From contig CAVVFX010000006.1 in NCBI GenBank assembly GCA_963747535.1, positions 1,054,001-1,118,000 of the forward strand: a stretch of 64,000 nt of DNA, given 5' to 3'. How positions within the stretch are numbered: position 1 is the stretch's first letter; the number at the start of each line of letters is the position of its first letter. Positions 11,491-20,204 of the stretch are shown in pieces. The stretch is from CAVVFX01 sp963747535. Its GTDB lineage: Bacteria > Acidobacteriota > Terriglobia > Bryobacterales > Bryobacteraceae. A program made the translations under genes and the position numbers. Under the pieces are notes generated by a model that was not told where the DNA came from, did no database searches, and saw nothing but the letters and a program-made list of their open reading frames with translations.

Positions 11491-11816
11491 TAGTGCTTCT
11501 CTTCCAGACGCCTGAAACGTTCATAATTGTCCCGGTGAACCTGGTCGGAGCAGGAGATCAAGGCGTTCAACTTGTCCCCAATCTCATGCACCAGATCACG
11601 AGTCTTCTCCAAGTTGCCCTCCAATTTCTCAAGCTTATCCTGCATGACCACTTGGGCAATCAACAGCCGCTTGTGCTCTTTCTCAAAGTCTTCATGGCCG
11701 TCCTGCATACGCCTGAACCGTTCGCGAAATTCCTCGTTGTCGCGAATCATTAGTTCAGCCACAACCTCCAGCCGATTCAGCCGGGACTCATGGTCGTTCT
11801 GTCCATTGCCTTCCAT
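11490..11816 (-). CDS. Small coiled-coil protein inside the nuo operon (108 aa)
   Basis: The product is a highly charged, almost wholly helical 108-residue protein. It opens NGQNDHESRLNRLEVVAELM and contains MIRDNEEFRERFRRMQDGHE and LEKLEGNLEKTRDLVHEI, which look like continuous coiled coil. It shares the ESRL(D/N)RLE...E.MIRD.EEFR block with the 74-residue gene downstream, suggesting tandem duplication. It lies 21 bases after the nuoF stop. It could act in assembly or as an accessory subunit, but that rests only on position. Confidence 0.72.
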   Translation of the reverse strand: MEGNGQNDHESRLNRLEVVAELMIRDNEEFRERFRRMQDGHEDFEKEHKRLLIAQVVMQDKLEKLEGNLEKTRDLVHEIGDKLNALISCSDQVHRDNYERFRRLEEKH

Positions 11817-11837
11817 ATCTTTATCGTGACACGCGAT

Positions 11838-13160
11838 TTACGCCGTCACCAGGCGCGACTTGGCCTCAAAGGGGCACGGCTTGCCATCCAGGTGAGCTAC
11901 GAAATCGTCGTAAAACTTCTCGACGAAGGAAATGGTCGGCATGGCTGCGGCGTCGCCTAGCGGGCAGAACGTGCGTCCCAGAATATTTTTGGAGAGATCG
12001 CCGATCAGAGTGATCTCCTCGCGGCGTCCGCCACCCGCGTGGAACCGATCGAGCATCTTCTTCAGCCAGGCGGTGCCTTCCCGGCACGGAATGCACCAGC
12101 CGCAACTCTCGTGCGCGTAGAACTTCATGATGCGTTGCGCGGCCTTCACCATACACGTGTCTTCGTCCATCACGACCACGCCGCCGGAGCCCAACATGCT
12201 CTTGATGGCCGCCACCGAATCGTAATCCATGTTGACGTCGCATTCGTCAGCTTTGAGCACCGGACAGGACGATCCGCCGGGAATCACGGCTTTCAACTTC
12301 TTGCCGTCCCGCATGCCGCCGCCGACTTCGTTGATCATGCGCATCAGGTTGAAGCCCATCGGCAGTTCGTAAACCCCAGGCTTGTTGATGTGTCCCGAGA
12401 GGCAGAAAAATCGCGTGCCGCCGTTCTTCGGGGTGCCGAGTCCGGCCCAGTTCGCGCCGCCCATCAGGATGATCGACGGGACCGCGCAGAAGGTCTCCAC
12501 GTTGTTGAGAACCGTGGGGCACTGGTATACGCCTGCTACCGCCGGAAAGGGAGGACGAATGCGGGGAATGCCACGCTTGCCCTCGAAGGATTCCATCAGC
12601 GCGGATTCTTCTCCACACTCATACGCGCCGGCGCCGGTATGGGTTCGCACGTCGAACGTAATGCCGGTCCCCTGAATGTTGCTCCCCAGGTAGCCGCGCG
12701 CGTAGGCCTCGTCAATCGCGCGGTCCATGATCTCGATCAGGTAGCGGTACTCGCCGCGGATGTAGATATAGCCCATCTGCGACCCGACCGCCAGGCCCGC
12801 AATCATCATGCCTTCGATCATCTGGTGCGGATCGTATTCGAGGAGCAGCCGGTCCTTGCAAGTTCCCGGCTCGCTCTCGTCCGCGTTGACCATGATGTAC
12901 TTCGGCTTGGGAGAATTCCGCGGTACGAAACTCCACTTCAGGCCGGTTGGAAAGCCCGCGCCGCCGCGTCCGCGAAGGTTCGACGCTTTGACCTCGTTGA
13001 TAATCTGGTCGGGCGTCATCCCCGCGGCCTTGCGCCATGCCTGATAACCCTCGGTCTCGAGATAAGTGTCGATGGAGGCGGAATTCGGGAGCCCGAACCG
13101 TTTGCTCAGAATCCTGACTTCCAGCGGATTGGGCTCGTTGTAAAGCGCCATGCTATTCAA
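11838..13160 (-). CDS. nuoF: NADH-quinone oxidoreductase subunit F
   Basis: This 440-residue NADH- and FMN-binding subunit has the NADH site at residues about 65-80 (LRGRGGAGFPTGLKWSFVPR), the FMN loop VNADESEPGTCKDRLLLEYD, and the N3 [4Fe-4S] ligands in ESCGWCIPCREGTAW with the distal Cys in GRTFCPLGDAA. The first electron-transfer step of complex I happens here. It overlaps nuoE by eight bases. Its length matches the family. Confidence 0.97.
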   Translation of the reverse strand: MNSMALYNEPNPLEVRILSKRFGLPNSASIDTYLETEGYQAWRKAAGMTPDQIINEVKASNLRGRGGAGFPTGLKWSFVPRNSPKPKYIMVNADESEPGTCKDRLLLEYDPHQMIEGMMIAGLAVGSQMGYIYIRGEYRYLIEIMDRAIDEAYARGYLGSNIQGTGITFDVRTHTGAGAYECGEESALMESFEGKRGIPRIRPPFPAVAGVYQCPTVLNNVETFCAVPSIILMGGANWAGLGTPKNGGTRFFCLSGHINKPGVYELPMGFNLMRMINEVGGGMRDGKKLKAVIPGGSSCPVLKADECDVNMDYDSVAAIKSMLGSGGVVVMDEDTCMVKAAQRIMKFYAHESCGWCIPCREGTAWLKKMLDRFHAGGGRREEITLIGDLSKNILGRTFCPLGDAAAMPTISFVEKFYDDFVAHLDGKPCPFEAKSRLVTA

Positions 13161-13644
13161 GCCCCTTTGCCTTGCGGAGTTCGTCCAATAATTTATCCAG
13201 CTTTTCGGGCGTCACGAAATGATGGAAATCGTAATTCACCTGGATGGCCGGCGCCCATGAGCAGGCGCCGATGCACTCGACTTCCTCGAGCGAGAACACT
13301 CCGTCCTTCGCCGTTTCCTTGTGACCCAACCCTAATTTCTTGCACGCATGCTGATAAAGCTCTTCACCGCCCACCAGCAGACAACTGATGTTGGTGCAAA
13401 CCTGAACGTGATATTTCCCCTGCGGTTGGCGATGCATCATCGAGTAATAGCCGATGACCTCGTCCACCTGCAGCGGCTTGATACCCGTCCGGTGCGCCAC
13501 TTCTTCGATCAACTCCTGGGTGATCGAACCAATCTCGTCCTGCGCGTACATCAGCATCGGAATGACGGCGGAACGCTCCCGGCCCTTGGGATAACTGCTC
13601 AGAATTTTTTGAAAACGGGCTTCCAGCTGAGGGGAAAGCGTCAT
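13153..13644 (-). CDS. nuoE: NADH-quinone oxidoreductase subunit E
   Basis: This 163-residue thioredoxin-like [2Fe-2S] subunit has ligands in CTNISC and CIGAC, the usual C-x4-C ... C-x3-C arrangement. The segment HRQPQGKYHVQVCTNISCLL is a clear NuoE signature. It overlaps nuoD by one base and nuoF by eight, so the D-E-F block is translationally coupled. It pairs with NuoF in the NADH dehydrogenase module. Confidence 0.96.
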   Translation of the reverse strand: MTLSPQLEARFQKILSSYPKGRERSAVIPMLMYAQDEIGSITQELIEEVAHRTGIKPLQVDEVIGYYSMMHRQPQGKYHVQVCTNISCLLVGGEELYQHACKKLGLGHKETAKDGVFSLEEVECIGACSWAPAIQVNYDFHHFVTPEKLDKLLDELRKAKGLE

Positions 13645-14877
13645 CAGCGATCACAATCTCCCAATACAAAATCCATACTGCCGATCGCCGCAATCACATC
13701 GGCGACCAGCGTCCCTTCAATTAACTTCGGCACGGCTTGCAGGTTCCCGAAACTGGGGCCTCGCACATAACAGCGATACGGCTTCGCCGTACCGTCGCTG
13801 ACCATGTAGTAGCCTACCTCGCCGCGCGGCGATTCGATTACCTGGTACACCTCGCCTGCCGGAACACGATAGCCCTCGGTTACGATCTTGAAATGGTAGA
13901 TGAGCGCTTCCATCTGCGTCTTCATCTTTTCGCGATCGGGCAGCGTCATGTTTGGCACGTCGGCTACGTGGCGTCCGGGCGGAATTCCGTCGACGACCTG
14001 CCGGATGATTTTGGCGCTTTGCCGCATCTCTTCCAGGCGGCAAAGGTAGCGCGCATAAACATCGTTCTCGGTGCGCGTGGGTACTTTGAAGTCGAACTTT
14101 TCGTAACTGGAATACGGTTGGTTCTTGCGCGCATCGTAATCGACGCCCGCGGCGCGGAGCATGGGACCGGTTACGCCCAGATCCAGCATATCCTCGACGG
14201 AAATGAAACCAACGCCCTTGGTGCGCCCGATCCAGATCTTATTGTTGGTCAGCAGGTCTTCGTATTCATCGACGCGGCTCGGGAAAATGTCGATGAACTT
14301 CTTCACGCGCTGCGCCCAGCCGCGAGGCAGCGCCAGGGCAAGCCCGCCGGGACGAATGTAGCTGGTCATCATGCGCTGGCCGGAGCACATCTCGAAGATG
14401 CGCAGAATCTCTTCGCGCTCGCGGAAGCAGTAAAGGAACACGCTCATCGCGCCGATATCGATGGCGTGCGTGCCGAGCCACACCAGGTGGCTGTTCAAAC
14501 GCGTCAACTCCGCCAGCATCACCCGTGCCCACTGCGGCATGCTCGGGGATCTCGATCTGCATCAGCTTCTCGACTGCGAGCGCATAGCAAAGATTATTCG
14601 AGAGCGGCGCCAGATAGTCGATGCGGTCCGTGAGGGTAACGCCCTGATGGTAGGTCTTGGCCTCGAATTCCTTTTCGATGCCGGTGTGCAGATAGCCGAT
14701 ATCCGGTTTGGCCCAGGTGATGGTTTCGCCGTCCAGTTCCAACTGGAGACGGAGCACGCCGTGGGTCGAAGGATGCTGCGGGCCCATGTTCAGCGTCATC
14801 CGTCTGGGACGGACGACGTCGGGATCCGACGGGCTCTCTATCAGCAGCGTGTCGTCAATGATTTCCTCGGTGGCCAT
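13644..14877 (-). CDS. nuoD: NADH-quinone oxidoreductase subunit D (one frameshift)
   Basis: This is the 49-kDa quinone-site subunit of complex I. The N-terminal frame reads RRMTLNMGPQHPSTHGVLRL and YLHTGIEKEFEAKTY, then loses frame after MQIEIPE. The second frame resumes at MPQWARVMLAELTRLNSHLV and continues to LGDCDR. The span is 1,234 bases, one more than 411 codons, which fits a single inserted base near 14541. Motifs on both sides of the break are fully conserved, so a sequence or assembly error is the simplest reading. nuoC lies upstream, with no nuoB before it. Confidence 0.92.
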
Positions 14878-14887
14878 ATTGCGTTCC

Positions 14888-15361
14888 CTAAACCCGGGTC
14901 CCGGTAACGATCGTGTCCTTGCGCAGAGGATGTCCTTCCCAGTCCTCCGGCAGCATGATGCGCGTTAAATCGGGGTGGTTGCGAAAGCGGATGCCGAACA
15001 GATCGAAAGTCTCGCGCTCATACCAGTTGGCGGAGCGCCAGACACCGGTCAGAGAATCGATCTCAGGATTAGCGCCGGGCAGTTTGCATTTCACCCGCAA
15101 GCGCACGTTGCGCGACAGAGAAAGAAGGTGGTATACGACCTCGAAGCGAGGTTCGGCCGGATACCAGTCGACGCCCGTAACGGTGCTAAGCCTGATATAC
15201 GCCTGTTGCGACTTCAGCAGGCTGCCGACTGCGACAATATGCCCGGCGGGTACCGTCAGCGTCAGTTCGCCACGATCGAATTTCAGATCAGCCAAATACT
15301 CGGGATTCGCCGCGATCAACGCGCCGGCATCGGGATGCGACTGTATCTCTTCGGAAGTCAT
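14888..15361 (-). CDS. nuoC: NADH-quinone oxidoreductase subunit C
   Basis: This 157-residue 30-kDa-type subunit has the family hallmark GVWRSANWYERETFDLFGIR (the ERE..D..GI signature) followed by FRNHPDLTRIMLPEDWEGHP and LRKD. It is a stand-alone NuoC, not the NuoCD fusion of enterobacteria. It starts five bases after the nuoA stop, where nuoB is usually found. Confidence 0.96.
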   Translation of the reverse strand: MTSEEIQSHPDAGALIAANPEYLADLKFDRGELTLTVPAGHIVAVGSLLKSQQAYIRLSTVTGVDWYPAEPRFEVVYHLLSLSRNVRLRVKCKLPGANPEIDSLTGVWRSANWYERETFDLFGIRFRNHPDLTRIMLPEDWEGHPLRKDTIVTGTRV

Positions 15362-15366
15362 GGAAA

Positions 15367-15774
15367 TTAAGATTTTCGCACGGACTGAACCGCCCGGTCG
15401 CCGGACCAGTCCAGCACACCTTTTTTCCAGACGAAGAAGAAGCCCGCCACAATCAGGACGACGAATACGAACATCTCGCCGAAGGCGAACAATTTGTTCT
15501 CGAACGTTTTGTAAATGACGGCCCAGGGGTACAGGAAGATGGCCTCAATATCGAACAGGATGAAGACCATCGCCACCAGATAGAACTTCACGCTGAAGCG
15601 TTCGCGGGCGTCCCCGACCGGTGTGATCCCGCATTCGTAAGGCTGATCCTTCACCTTGTCTTTCACCCGCTTACCTAACAGGTACGAGAGCGCCACCAGG
15701 GCAGCGGCGATGATCATCGCCAAGGCAACTTGCAGAAGCACAGGGAACCAGTAGAGGGCTGGAGTAGTTGGCAT
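15367..15774 (-). CDS. nuoA: NADH-quinone oxidoreductase subunit A
   Basis: This 135-residue protein has three transmembrane helices. Signatures are DQPYECGITPVGDARERFSV (the quinone-chamber loop with its conserved Cys) and FILFDIEAIFLYPWAV with buried acidic residues. It is the first gene of the operon, divergent from thiS with about 60 bases between starts, so the operon promoter should lie in that gap or just inside thiS. Confidence 0.96.
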   Translation of the reverse strand: MPTTPALYWFPVLLQVALAMIIAAALVALSYLLGKRVKDKVKDQPYECGITPVGDARERFSVKFYLVAMVFILFDIEAIFLYPWAVIYKTFENKLFAFGEMFVFVVLIVAGFFFVWKKGVLDWSGDRAVQSVRKS

Positions 15775-15803
15775 TTAGCTCAGAGGGACACTTTGACTAT
15801 AAT
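15775..15803 (+). promoter_or_regulatory. Possible sigma-70-type promoter for thiS
   Basis: A perfect TATAAT lies at 15798-15803, about 30 bases before the thiS ATG. The position expected for the -35 box (15775-15780, TTAGCT) is a poor match, so only the -10 box is convincing. It lies in the short divergent gap between nuoA and thiS. Confidence 0.35.
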
Positions 15804-15833
15804 GGCTTCAGAAATCTAGTGTCAACCCAAACG

Positions 15834-16034
15834 ATGGTCATCCGAGTTAACGGCGAACTGCGCGACGTGGCGCCGGGACTTACAATTGTCGATCTATTGG
15901 CAAGTCTCGGCCTTCGGCCCGACAGGCTAGCCGTAGAACTCAACCGCGCAATTGTAAAACAGCAACTCTGGGCGGAAACCATTCTTCCGCCCGGAGCAGA
16001 ACTCGAAATCGTGCAATTTGTCGGCGGCGGGTGA
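15834..16034 (+). CDS. thiS: Sulfur carrier protein ThiS
   Basis: The product has 66 residues counting from ATG 15834, chosen because MVIRVNGELRDV aligns with the ThiS N-terminus while the longer frame adds unrelated residues. It has the ubiquitin-like fold pattern, AVELNRAIVKQQLW, and the required C-terminal di-glycine (VQFVGGG). ThiS-thiocarboxylate donates sulfur for the thiazole of thiamine. No other thi gene is near, which is somewhat unusual; a MoaD-like role is less likely given the close ThiS match. Confidence 0.85.
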   Translation: MVIRVNGELRDVAPGLTIVDLLASLGLRPDRLAVELNRAIVKQQLWAETILPPGAELEIVQFVGGG

Positions 16035-16093
16035 GCAACCGCTCCTTAACAGTCGCGGCTCGGTAACGTTCCAGTCCGCCTTTTACGCGGTGG

Positions 16094-16438
16094 TTACGCG
16101 TAGCTACGCACTGCCGAGGCTTCGTCGTCGTGGACGTCGAACACCGTGTATAGCTTGGTAATTTGCAACAGATCTTTTACCCGCTTGGTCAGTCCGAGCA
16201 ACTTCAGCGACCCGCCCTGGTTGGTAACGGTAGTGAAGCCCGACACCAACTCGCCGATGCCCGAGCTATCGATATAAGACACCTCGCTCAGATTGAGCAG
16301 AATCTTCTTCTGCCCTTTGGCGACCATATCGCGAAGCGTATCGCGCAGGGCGCTCGACCCTTCGCCCAACGTGATGCGCCCGGCAGCATCCACTACCGTC
16401 ACATCTCCAACCTGCCGACTGCTCAACTTGATGCTCAT
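16094..16438 (-). CDS. Anti-sigma factor antagonist (STAS domain, RsbV/SpoIIAA type)
   Basis: This is a single 114-residue STAS domain. The segment NLSEVSYIDSSGIGELVSGF contains the conserved phosphorylatable Ser of the D-S-S-G motif. In partner switching the unphosphorylated form sequesters the anti-sigma kinase. The kinase-like gene lies directly upstream on the same strand (48-base gap), so they are probably co-transcribed. No cognate sigma factor or PP2C phosphatase gene is in the window. Confidence 0.9.
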   Translation of the reverse strand: MSIKLSSRQVGDVTVVDAAGRITLGEGSSALRDTLRDMVAKGQKKILLNLSEVSYIDSSGIGELVSGFTTVTNQGGSLKLLGLTKRVKDLLQITKLYTVFDVHDDEASAVRSYA

Positions 16439-16486
16439 TCTCTTGAATACCCTCCCAATTCGTTTTTCTAGAAAGCCTGGCCCGGT

Positions 16487-16927
16487 TCAACTCGAAGCGA
16501 CGTTCTTGACGAGCGTCACTTCCGTGCCCGACGGACTCAACCGCCGGATGTGAAGATCATCGGTGAACGCCCGGATAATGAAAATCCCCCGGCCGGAATG
16601 ACGTAACAGATTCTCTTCCGCCAGAGGATCCGGTAAATCCTTCAGCTCAAATCCTTCGCCTTCGTCGGCGATTTTGACCACCACCCGATCGGGCGTCCGG
16701 GCGACCGTCAAGTGAACCTTCTTATTCAGGTTATAACGATTTCCGTGGACCACGGCGTTCACCATACACTCCCGAATCGCCATCCCTAAAGACAGCGCGT
16801 CATCCTCGCCGATTCCCGCCCTCTTGGCCACATCGACGACCAGTTCTTCGGCCCGATCGACGCTTTCCAAAGCGGAATCGAGGAACGTGTCCACTTCCAC
16901 CTGCTCGCCGCGCGTGTCTATGTCCAT
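16487..16927 (-). CDS. Anti-sigma regulatory kinase (RsbW/SpoIIAB type, GHKL ATPase)
   Basis: The product has about 146 residues from ATG 16927. A longer frame reaches 17056, but the added residues are basic and unlike the family. GHKL boxes are visible: N box AIRECMVNAVVHGNRYN, G1 IADEGEGFELKDLPDP, and G2 RHSGRGIFIIRAFTD. It should phosphorylate the neighbouring STAS protein and bind a sigma factor or another partner. The pair forms a partner-switching module of unknown output. Confidence 0.87.
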   Translation of the reverse strand: MDIDTRGEQVEVDTFLDSALESVDRAEELVVDVAKRAGIGEDDALSLGMAIRECMVNAVVHGNRYNLNKKVHLTVARTPDRVVVKIADEGEGFELKDLPDPLAEENLLRHSGRGIFIIRAFTDDLHIRRLSPSGTEVTLVKNVASS

Positions 16928-17165
16928 ATGCCGGATCCTAATGCGAGCGAATCTCAAGCTGCTCTCAAGCTTCCGCCGTAAAAACCGCACAACACGGCTA
17001 ATTGGAAAAGCTACCACAAAAATGAAGTGGAAGGAACAGAGAACTTTCTTTTTCACTCAGCTACACCCTGAAGCCTGGTTTTTGGACCAATGGCCATGAG
17101 CATACCCGGTGGTCGCGCACATAGGGCCCCTTGACGAGCCGTCCGCCCCGCAGGCTCGGCGGACG

Positions 17166-18119
17166 TTACGACGGAACCGGGACATTGAGGCGGGTTTCGA
17201 TCCATTCGGTTATGATTTCGTCCAGCCAGAAACGCCTGCCACTCCGTTGCAGGAAGCCGAGATGGCCGCCATAATTCGTGGCCAGCAGCTTGAGGTTGGG
17301 ATTACTCCGGAAAGCCGGATGATCGAAGATGGCGAAGGGAATGAAGGTGTCGTCTTTGGCCTGGATCAGTAGCGCCGGAATCCGGATGCGATCGAGAAAA
17401 CGGCCCGCTGACTGGGTCTCGTAATATTGATCCGCCGTGCCGAAACCGAATGACGGAGCCGTAATGATATCGTCGATCGCGTAGATTGACCGGGCGTAGC
17501 GGAATTGCTGCTCGGTATAGCGGCCTGTGGCAATGAGACGATTGCGCATGCGCTTGACGAACCGGCGCTCATAGAGACGGTTTTCAAACTCTCCCATACG
17601 CCGCGCACAAGCGCCCAAATCGATCGGCGTAGACACCGCACAGACGCCTCGAATCAGCTCCTGTGCCGCATCGCCCAATTCGCCCGCGAGTTTCAAGACC
17701 ACGTTCCCGCCGAGCGAGAACCCAACCAGGAAGACCGGCAGGCCCGGGCTTTCCCGCTGGTTTAAGAATGCTTTCAAATCGCCCGTCAAGCCGGCGTGAT
17801 AGAGCGTCGTGGTGAGATGTTCGGTACCGCCGCAGGTGCGCATGTGAAAGCGGTGCGTAATGAAGCCCGCGGACAAACATGCGTGGGCCATGCTGACAAT
17901 GTATCCAGCGTGCCCGCCGCCCTCGAGTCCGTGGACAAATACCACCTCGGCGCGCGGGTGTTCCGGCGACTGGGTCTGCACCAGCACCTGCGCGTCCGGT
18001 CCGGTGCGAATCAGGCGGGAATTGACCGGCCAACGCGAGAAGTCGAACTTCCTGGGCCAGAAATTTCCCAGGATGGTGAGAAGATGGGGGTTTCGAACCA
18101 GCGGAATGAAAGGCCGCAA
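17166..18119 (-). CDS. Alpha/beta hydrolase, YheT family
   Basis: This 317-residue protein has the YheT-family opening PHLLTILGNFWPR, the oxyanion segment VFVHGLEGGGHAGYI, the nucleophile elbow GFSLGGN (Ser near residue 143), and late Asp and His in IQAKDDTFIPF and NYGGHLGF. It is a probable cytoplasmic esterase of unknown substrate. The start codon is TTG at 18119, only 13 bases from the ATG of the divergent transporter gene, so the two promoters must overlap. Confidence 0.85.
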   Translation of the reverse strand: MRPFIPLVRNPHLLTILGNFWPRKFDFSRWPVNSRLIRTGPDAQVLVQTQSPEHPRAEVVFVHGLEGGGHAGYIVSMAHACLSAGFITHRFHMRTCGGTEHLTTTLYHAGLTGDLKAFLNQRESPGLPVFLVGFSLGGNVVLKLAGELGDAAQELIRGVCAVSTPIDLGACARRMGEFENRLYERRFVKRMRNRLIATGRYTEQQFRYARSIYAIDDIITAPSFGFGTADQYYETQSAGRFLDRIRIPALLIQAKDDTFIPFAIFDHPAFRSNPNLKLLATNYGGHLGFLQRSGRRFWLDEIITEWIETRLNVPVPS

Positions 18120-18132
18120 TTCTCTATTCTAA

Positions 18133-19116
18133 ATGACTGGAATCTTGCGAGAGGCCAAGCCGAACCCGCACCTTAACCTGGATCGCCCCGTCAGGGAACT
18201 GGCGCATGTGGACTACATGCAGCTCTTCGACTCGGAAACCGTGGGTCAATCGCTCGGTCGCATCCGGGGAGAACACCTGAGCGAACGGATCGTTTACTTC
18301 TACGCCATCGGTAAGGGTGACAAGCTGGTCGGCGTAGTTCCGGCGCGGCGGATGATTGTCAGCGGGGAGCAGACCTTGATTCGGGATATTCTGGTCAGCC
18401 CGGTGATCTCGGTCCCGGAGCACGCCACGTTGCGCGAGGCCTTTGAGACCATGGCGGGGCGAAAACTGCTGGCGGTGCCGCTGGTCGACTCGGAAAACCG
18501 GATCAGCGGCGTGATCGACATCCGGAACTACAGCGAAGAGGCTCTCGATTTCGAACGGCGTGAAGCGGCGGAACGGATGTTCCAGATCCTCGGGATTCAT
18601 ATCGAGAACGCCCAGAAGGGAATCTGGCCTTCCTTTCGCAGCCGCTTCCCGTGGATGCTGTGCAATATCGCCAGCGGACTGGCGGCAGCGGCCATTACGG
18701 GCGCGTACAGCGGCGTGCTGCAGCATACCGTGGCGCTCGCATTCTTTTTCTCAGTGGTGCTGGGGATTGCGGAAAGCGTCTCCATGCAGTCGGTCAGCAT
18801 CGGGCTGCAATCTCTCGATCACCACCGGCCGGATGTCTGGCGCGAAGTGACTATGGGGCCGGTGCTGGGACTCGCGGCCGGAATCCTGGTAGGCCTGGTA
18901 GGCTGGACCGCGATCGGAATGCCGCTGATCGGTATCATTCTGAGCGGCTCGATCCTCTTTGGCGCTACCGCGGGCGCCTGTCTGGGGCTGCTGCTGCCGC
19001 GTTTGGTGCACCGTTGGAAACTGGACCCCAAGATCGCATCGGGTCCGGCTGTGCTAGCCCTTACCGATGTGTTCACGCTGACCGCTTACCTCGCCCTGGC
19101 GAGCTGGTTGTTATAG
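18133..19116 (+). CDS. MgtE-like divalent cation transporter lacking the N-domain
   Basis: The product has 327 residues. Residues about 45-155 form a CBS pair (VVPARRMIVSGEQTLIRDIL, MAGRKLLAVPLVDSENRISG). From about 170 there is an MgtE-type membrane domain with five helices: RFPWMLCNIASGLAAAAITG, an AESVSMQS segment where classical MgtE has a GGN..TQ pore motif, and DPKIASGPAVLALTDVF, the metal-coordinating helix end. The superhelical N-domain of full MgtE (about 450 residues) is missing. Mg2+ or another divalent cation is likely; the altered pore motif leaves selectivity open. Confidence 0.8.
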   Translation: MTGILREAKPNPHLNLDRPVRELAHVDYMQLFDSETVGQSLGRIRGEHLSERIVYFYAIGKGDKLVGVVPARRMIVSGEQTLIRDILVSPVISVPEHATLREAFETMAGRKLLAVPLVDSENRISGVIDIRNYSEEALDFERREAAERMFQILGIHIENAQKGIWPSFRSRFPWMLCNIASGLAAAAITGAYSGVLQHTVALAFFFSVVLGIAESVSMQSVSIGLQSLDHHRPDVWREVTMGPVLGLAAGILVGLVGWTAIGMPLIGIILSGSILFGATAGACLGLLLPRLVHRWKLDPKIASGPAVLALTDVFTLTAYLALASWLL

Positions 19117-19167
19117 AAGTAACAGTTTCCCCGGTGCTTTACAGCCGCGGCACGTTAAACTGCTCTT

Positions 19168-20130
19168 GTGAGCGATTCACTGACGATAGTAGTTTCCGGC
19201 GCGGCTGGGTTTGTGGGCTCGCACATGTGCGACCGGCTGATCGCCGAGGGGCACAGAGTGATTGGCCTGGACAACCTGCTGACCGGCTCGCAGAATAATT
19301 TGCGGCAACTAGCCGGCGAACCTCGCTTCCGGTTCGTCGCCCACGACGTCAGCAGCCCAATCAGGATTGCGGAGCCTGTGGATGGCGTGCTGCACATGGC
19401 GTCGCCGGCGAGTCCCAAGGACTATCTCGAACATCCCATTGAGACGCTGGACGTAGGTTCGATCGGCACCCGGAACATGCTGGAACTGGCCCGAGCCAAC
19501 CACGCCCGCTATTTGTTGACGTCCACCTCCGAATGTTATGGGGACCCGCTCGAGCATCCCCAAACGGAAACCTACTGGGGCAACGTGAACCCGGTGGGGC
19601 CGCGTTCCTGTTACGACGAAAGCAAGCGTTTTGCCGAAGCCATGACCATGGCGTACCACCGTAAGTACGGCATGCGGACGACGATTGCGCGCATCTTCAA
19701 TACTTATGGTCCCAGGATGAAACTCGACGACGGACGCGTAGTTCCGGCGTTTATCGACCAGGCGTTGCGGGGTGCAGACCTGACCATCTTCGGCGACGGT
19801 ACGCAGACCCGCAGTTTCTGTTACGTCAGCGACCTGGTAGACGGCCTGTACCGTCTGTTGTTCAGCGCCGAGCCATATCCGGTCAATCTCGGGAATCCAA
19901 ATGAGATGACGATTCTCGAATTTGCCGAGGTCGTTCGGAAGCTGGCGGGCGCCAAGTCCAAGGTGGTTTTCGAGCCGTTACCGCAGGACGATCCCCGGCA
20001 GCGCAAACCCGATATCAGCAAAGCCTGCCGGCTGCTCGGTTGGGAGCCCAAGGTGCGGCTCGAAGAGGGTTTGCGGCTGACTTACGAGTACTTCGTGAAC
20101 CTCGAAGCCAGGGCCATGAGCCCTTCTTGA
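19168..20130 (+). CDS. NAD-dependent epimerase/decarboxylase (UDP-glucuronate decarboxylase-like)
   Basis: This 320-residue extended short-chain dehydrogenase has the Rossmann motif GAAGFVGSHMCDRLIAEG, catalytic Tyr and Lys in GPRSCYDESKRFAEAMTMAY, TSTSECYGDPLEHPQTE, and ARIFNTYGPRMKLDDGRVVP, all typical of UDP-xylose synthase. It would convert UDP-glucuronate to UDP-xylose for envelope polysaccharide. The start is GTG 19168. A related dTDP-glucose dehydratase is less likely. Confidence 0.85.
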   Translation: MSDSLTIVVSGAAGFVGSHMCDRLIAEGHRVIGLDNLLTGSQNNLRQLAGEPRFRFVAHDVSSPIRIAEPVDGVLHMASPASPKDYLEHPIETLDVGSIGTRNMLELARANHARYLLTSTSECYGDPLEHPQTETYWGNVNPVGPRSCYDESKRFAEAMTMAYHRKYGMRTTIARIFNTYGPRMKLDDGRVVPAFIDQALRGADLTIFGDGTQTRSFCYVSDLVDGLYRLLFSAEPYPVNLGNPNEMTILEFAEVVRKLAGAKSKVVFEPLPQDDPRQRKPDISKACRLLGWEPKVRLEEGLRLTYEYFVNLEARAMSPS

Positions 20131-20167
20131 AACCTTTCGTCCGGCAGAACGGATAGCTGCTCCGCCG

Positions 20168-20204
20168 CCGGACAGACCACACCAGACGATGGTATGTCCT
20201 ACGG
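20168..20204. repeat. REP-like palindrome, copy 2
   Basis: This copy has arms CCGGACAGACC and GGTATGTCCTACGG. It lies in the 450-base gap 20131-20580 after the epimerase gene. Apart from this repeat, a third copy and a double-hairpin repeat, no coding sequence is convincing in that gap. Confidence 0.75.

Noticed and set aside
12039..13388. 449-residue plus-strand frame over nuoF/nuoE
   Set aside because: It is antisense to two conserved subunits with unlike codon texture; no recognisable domain.
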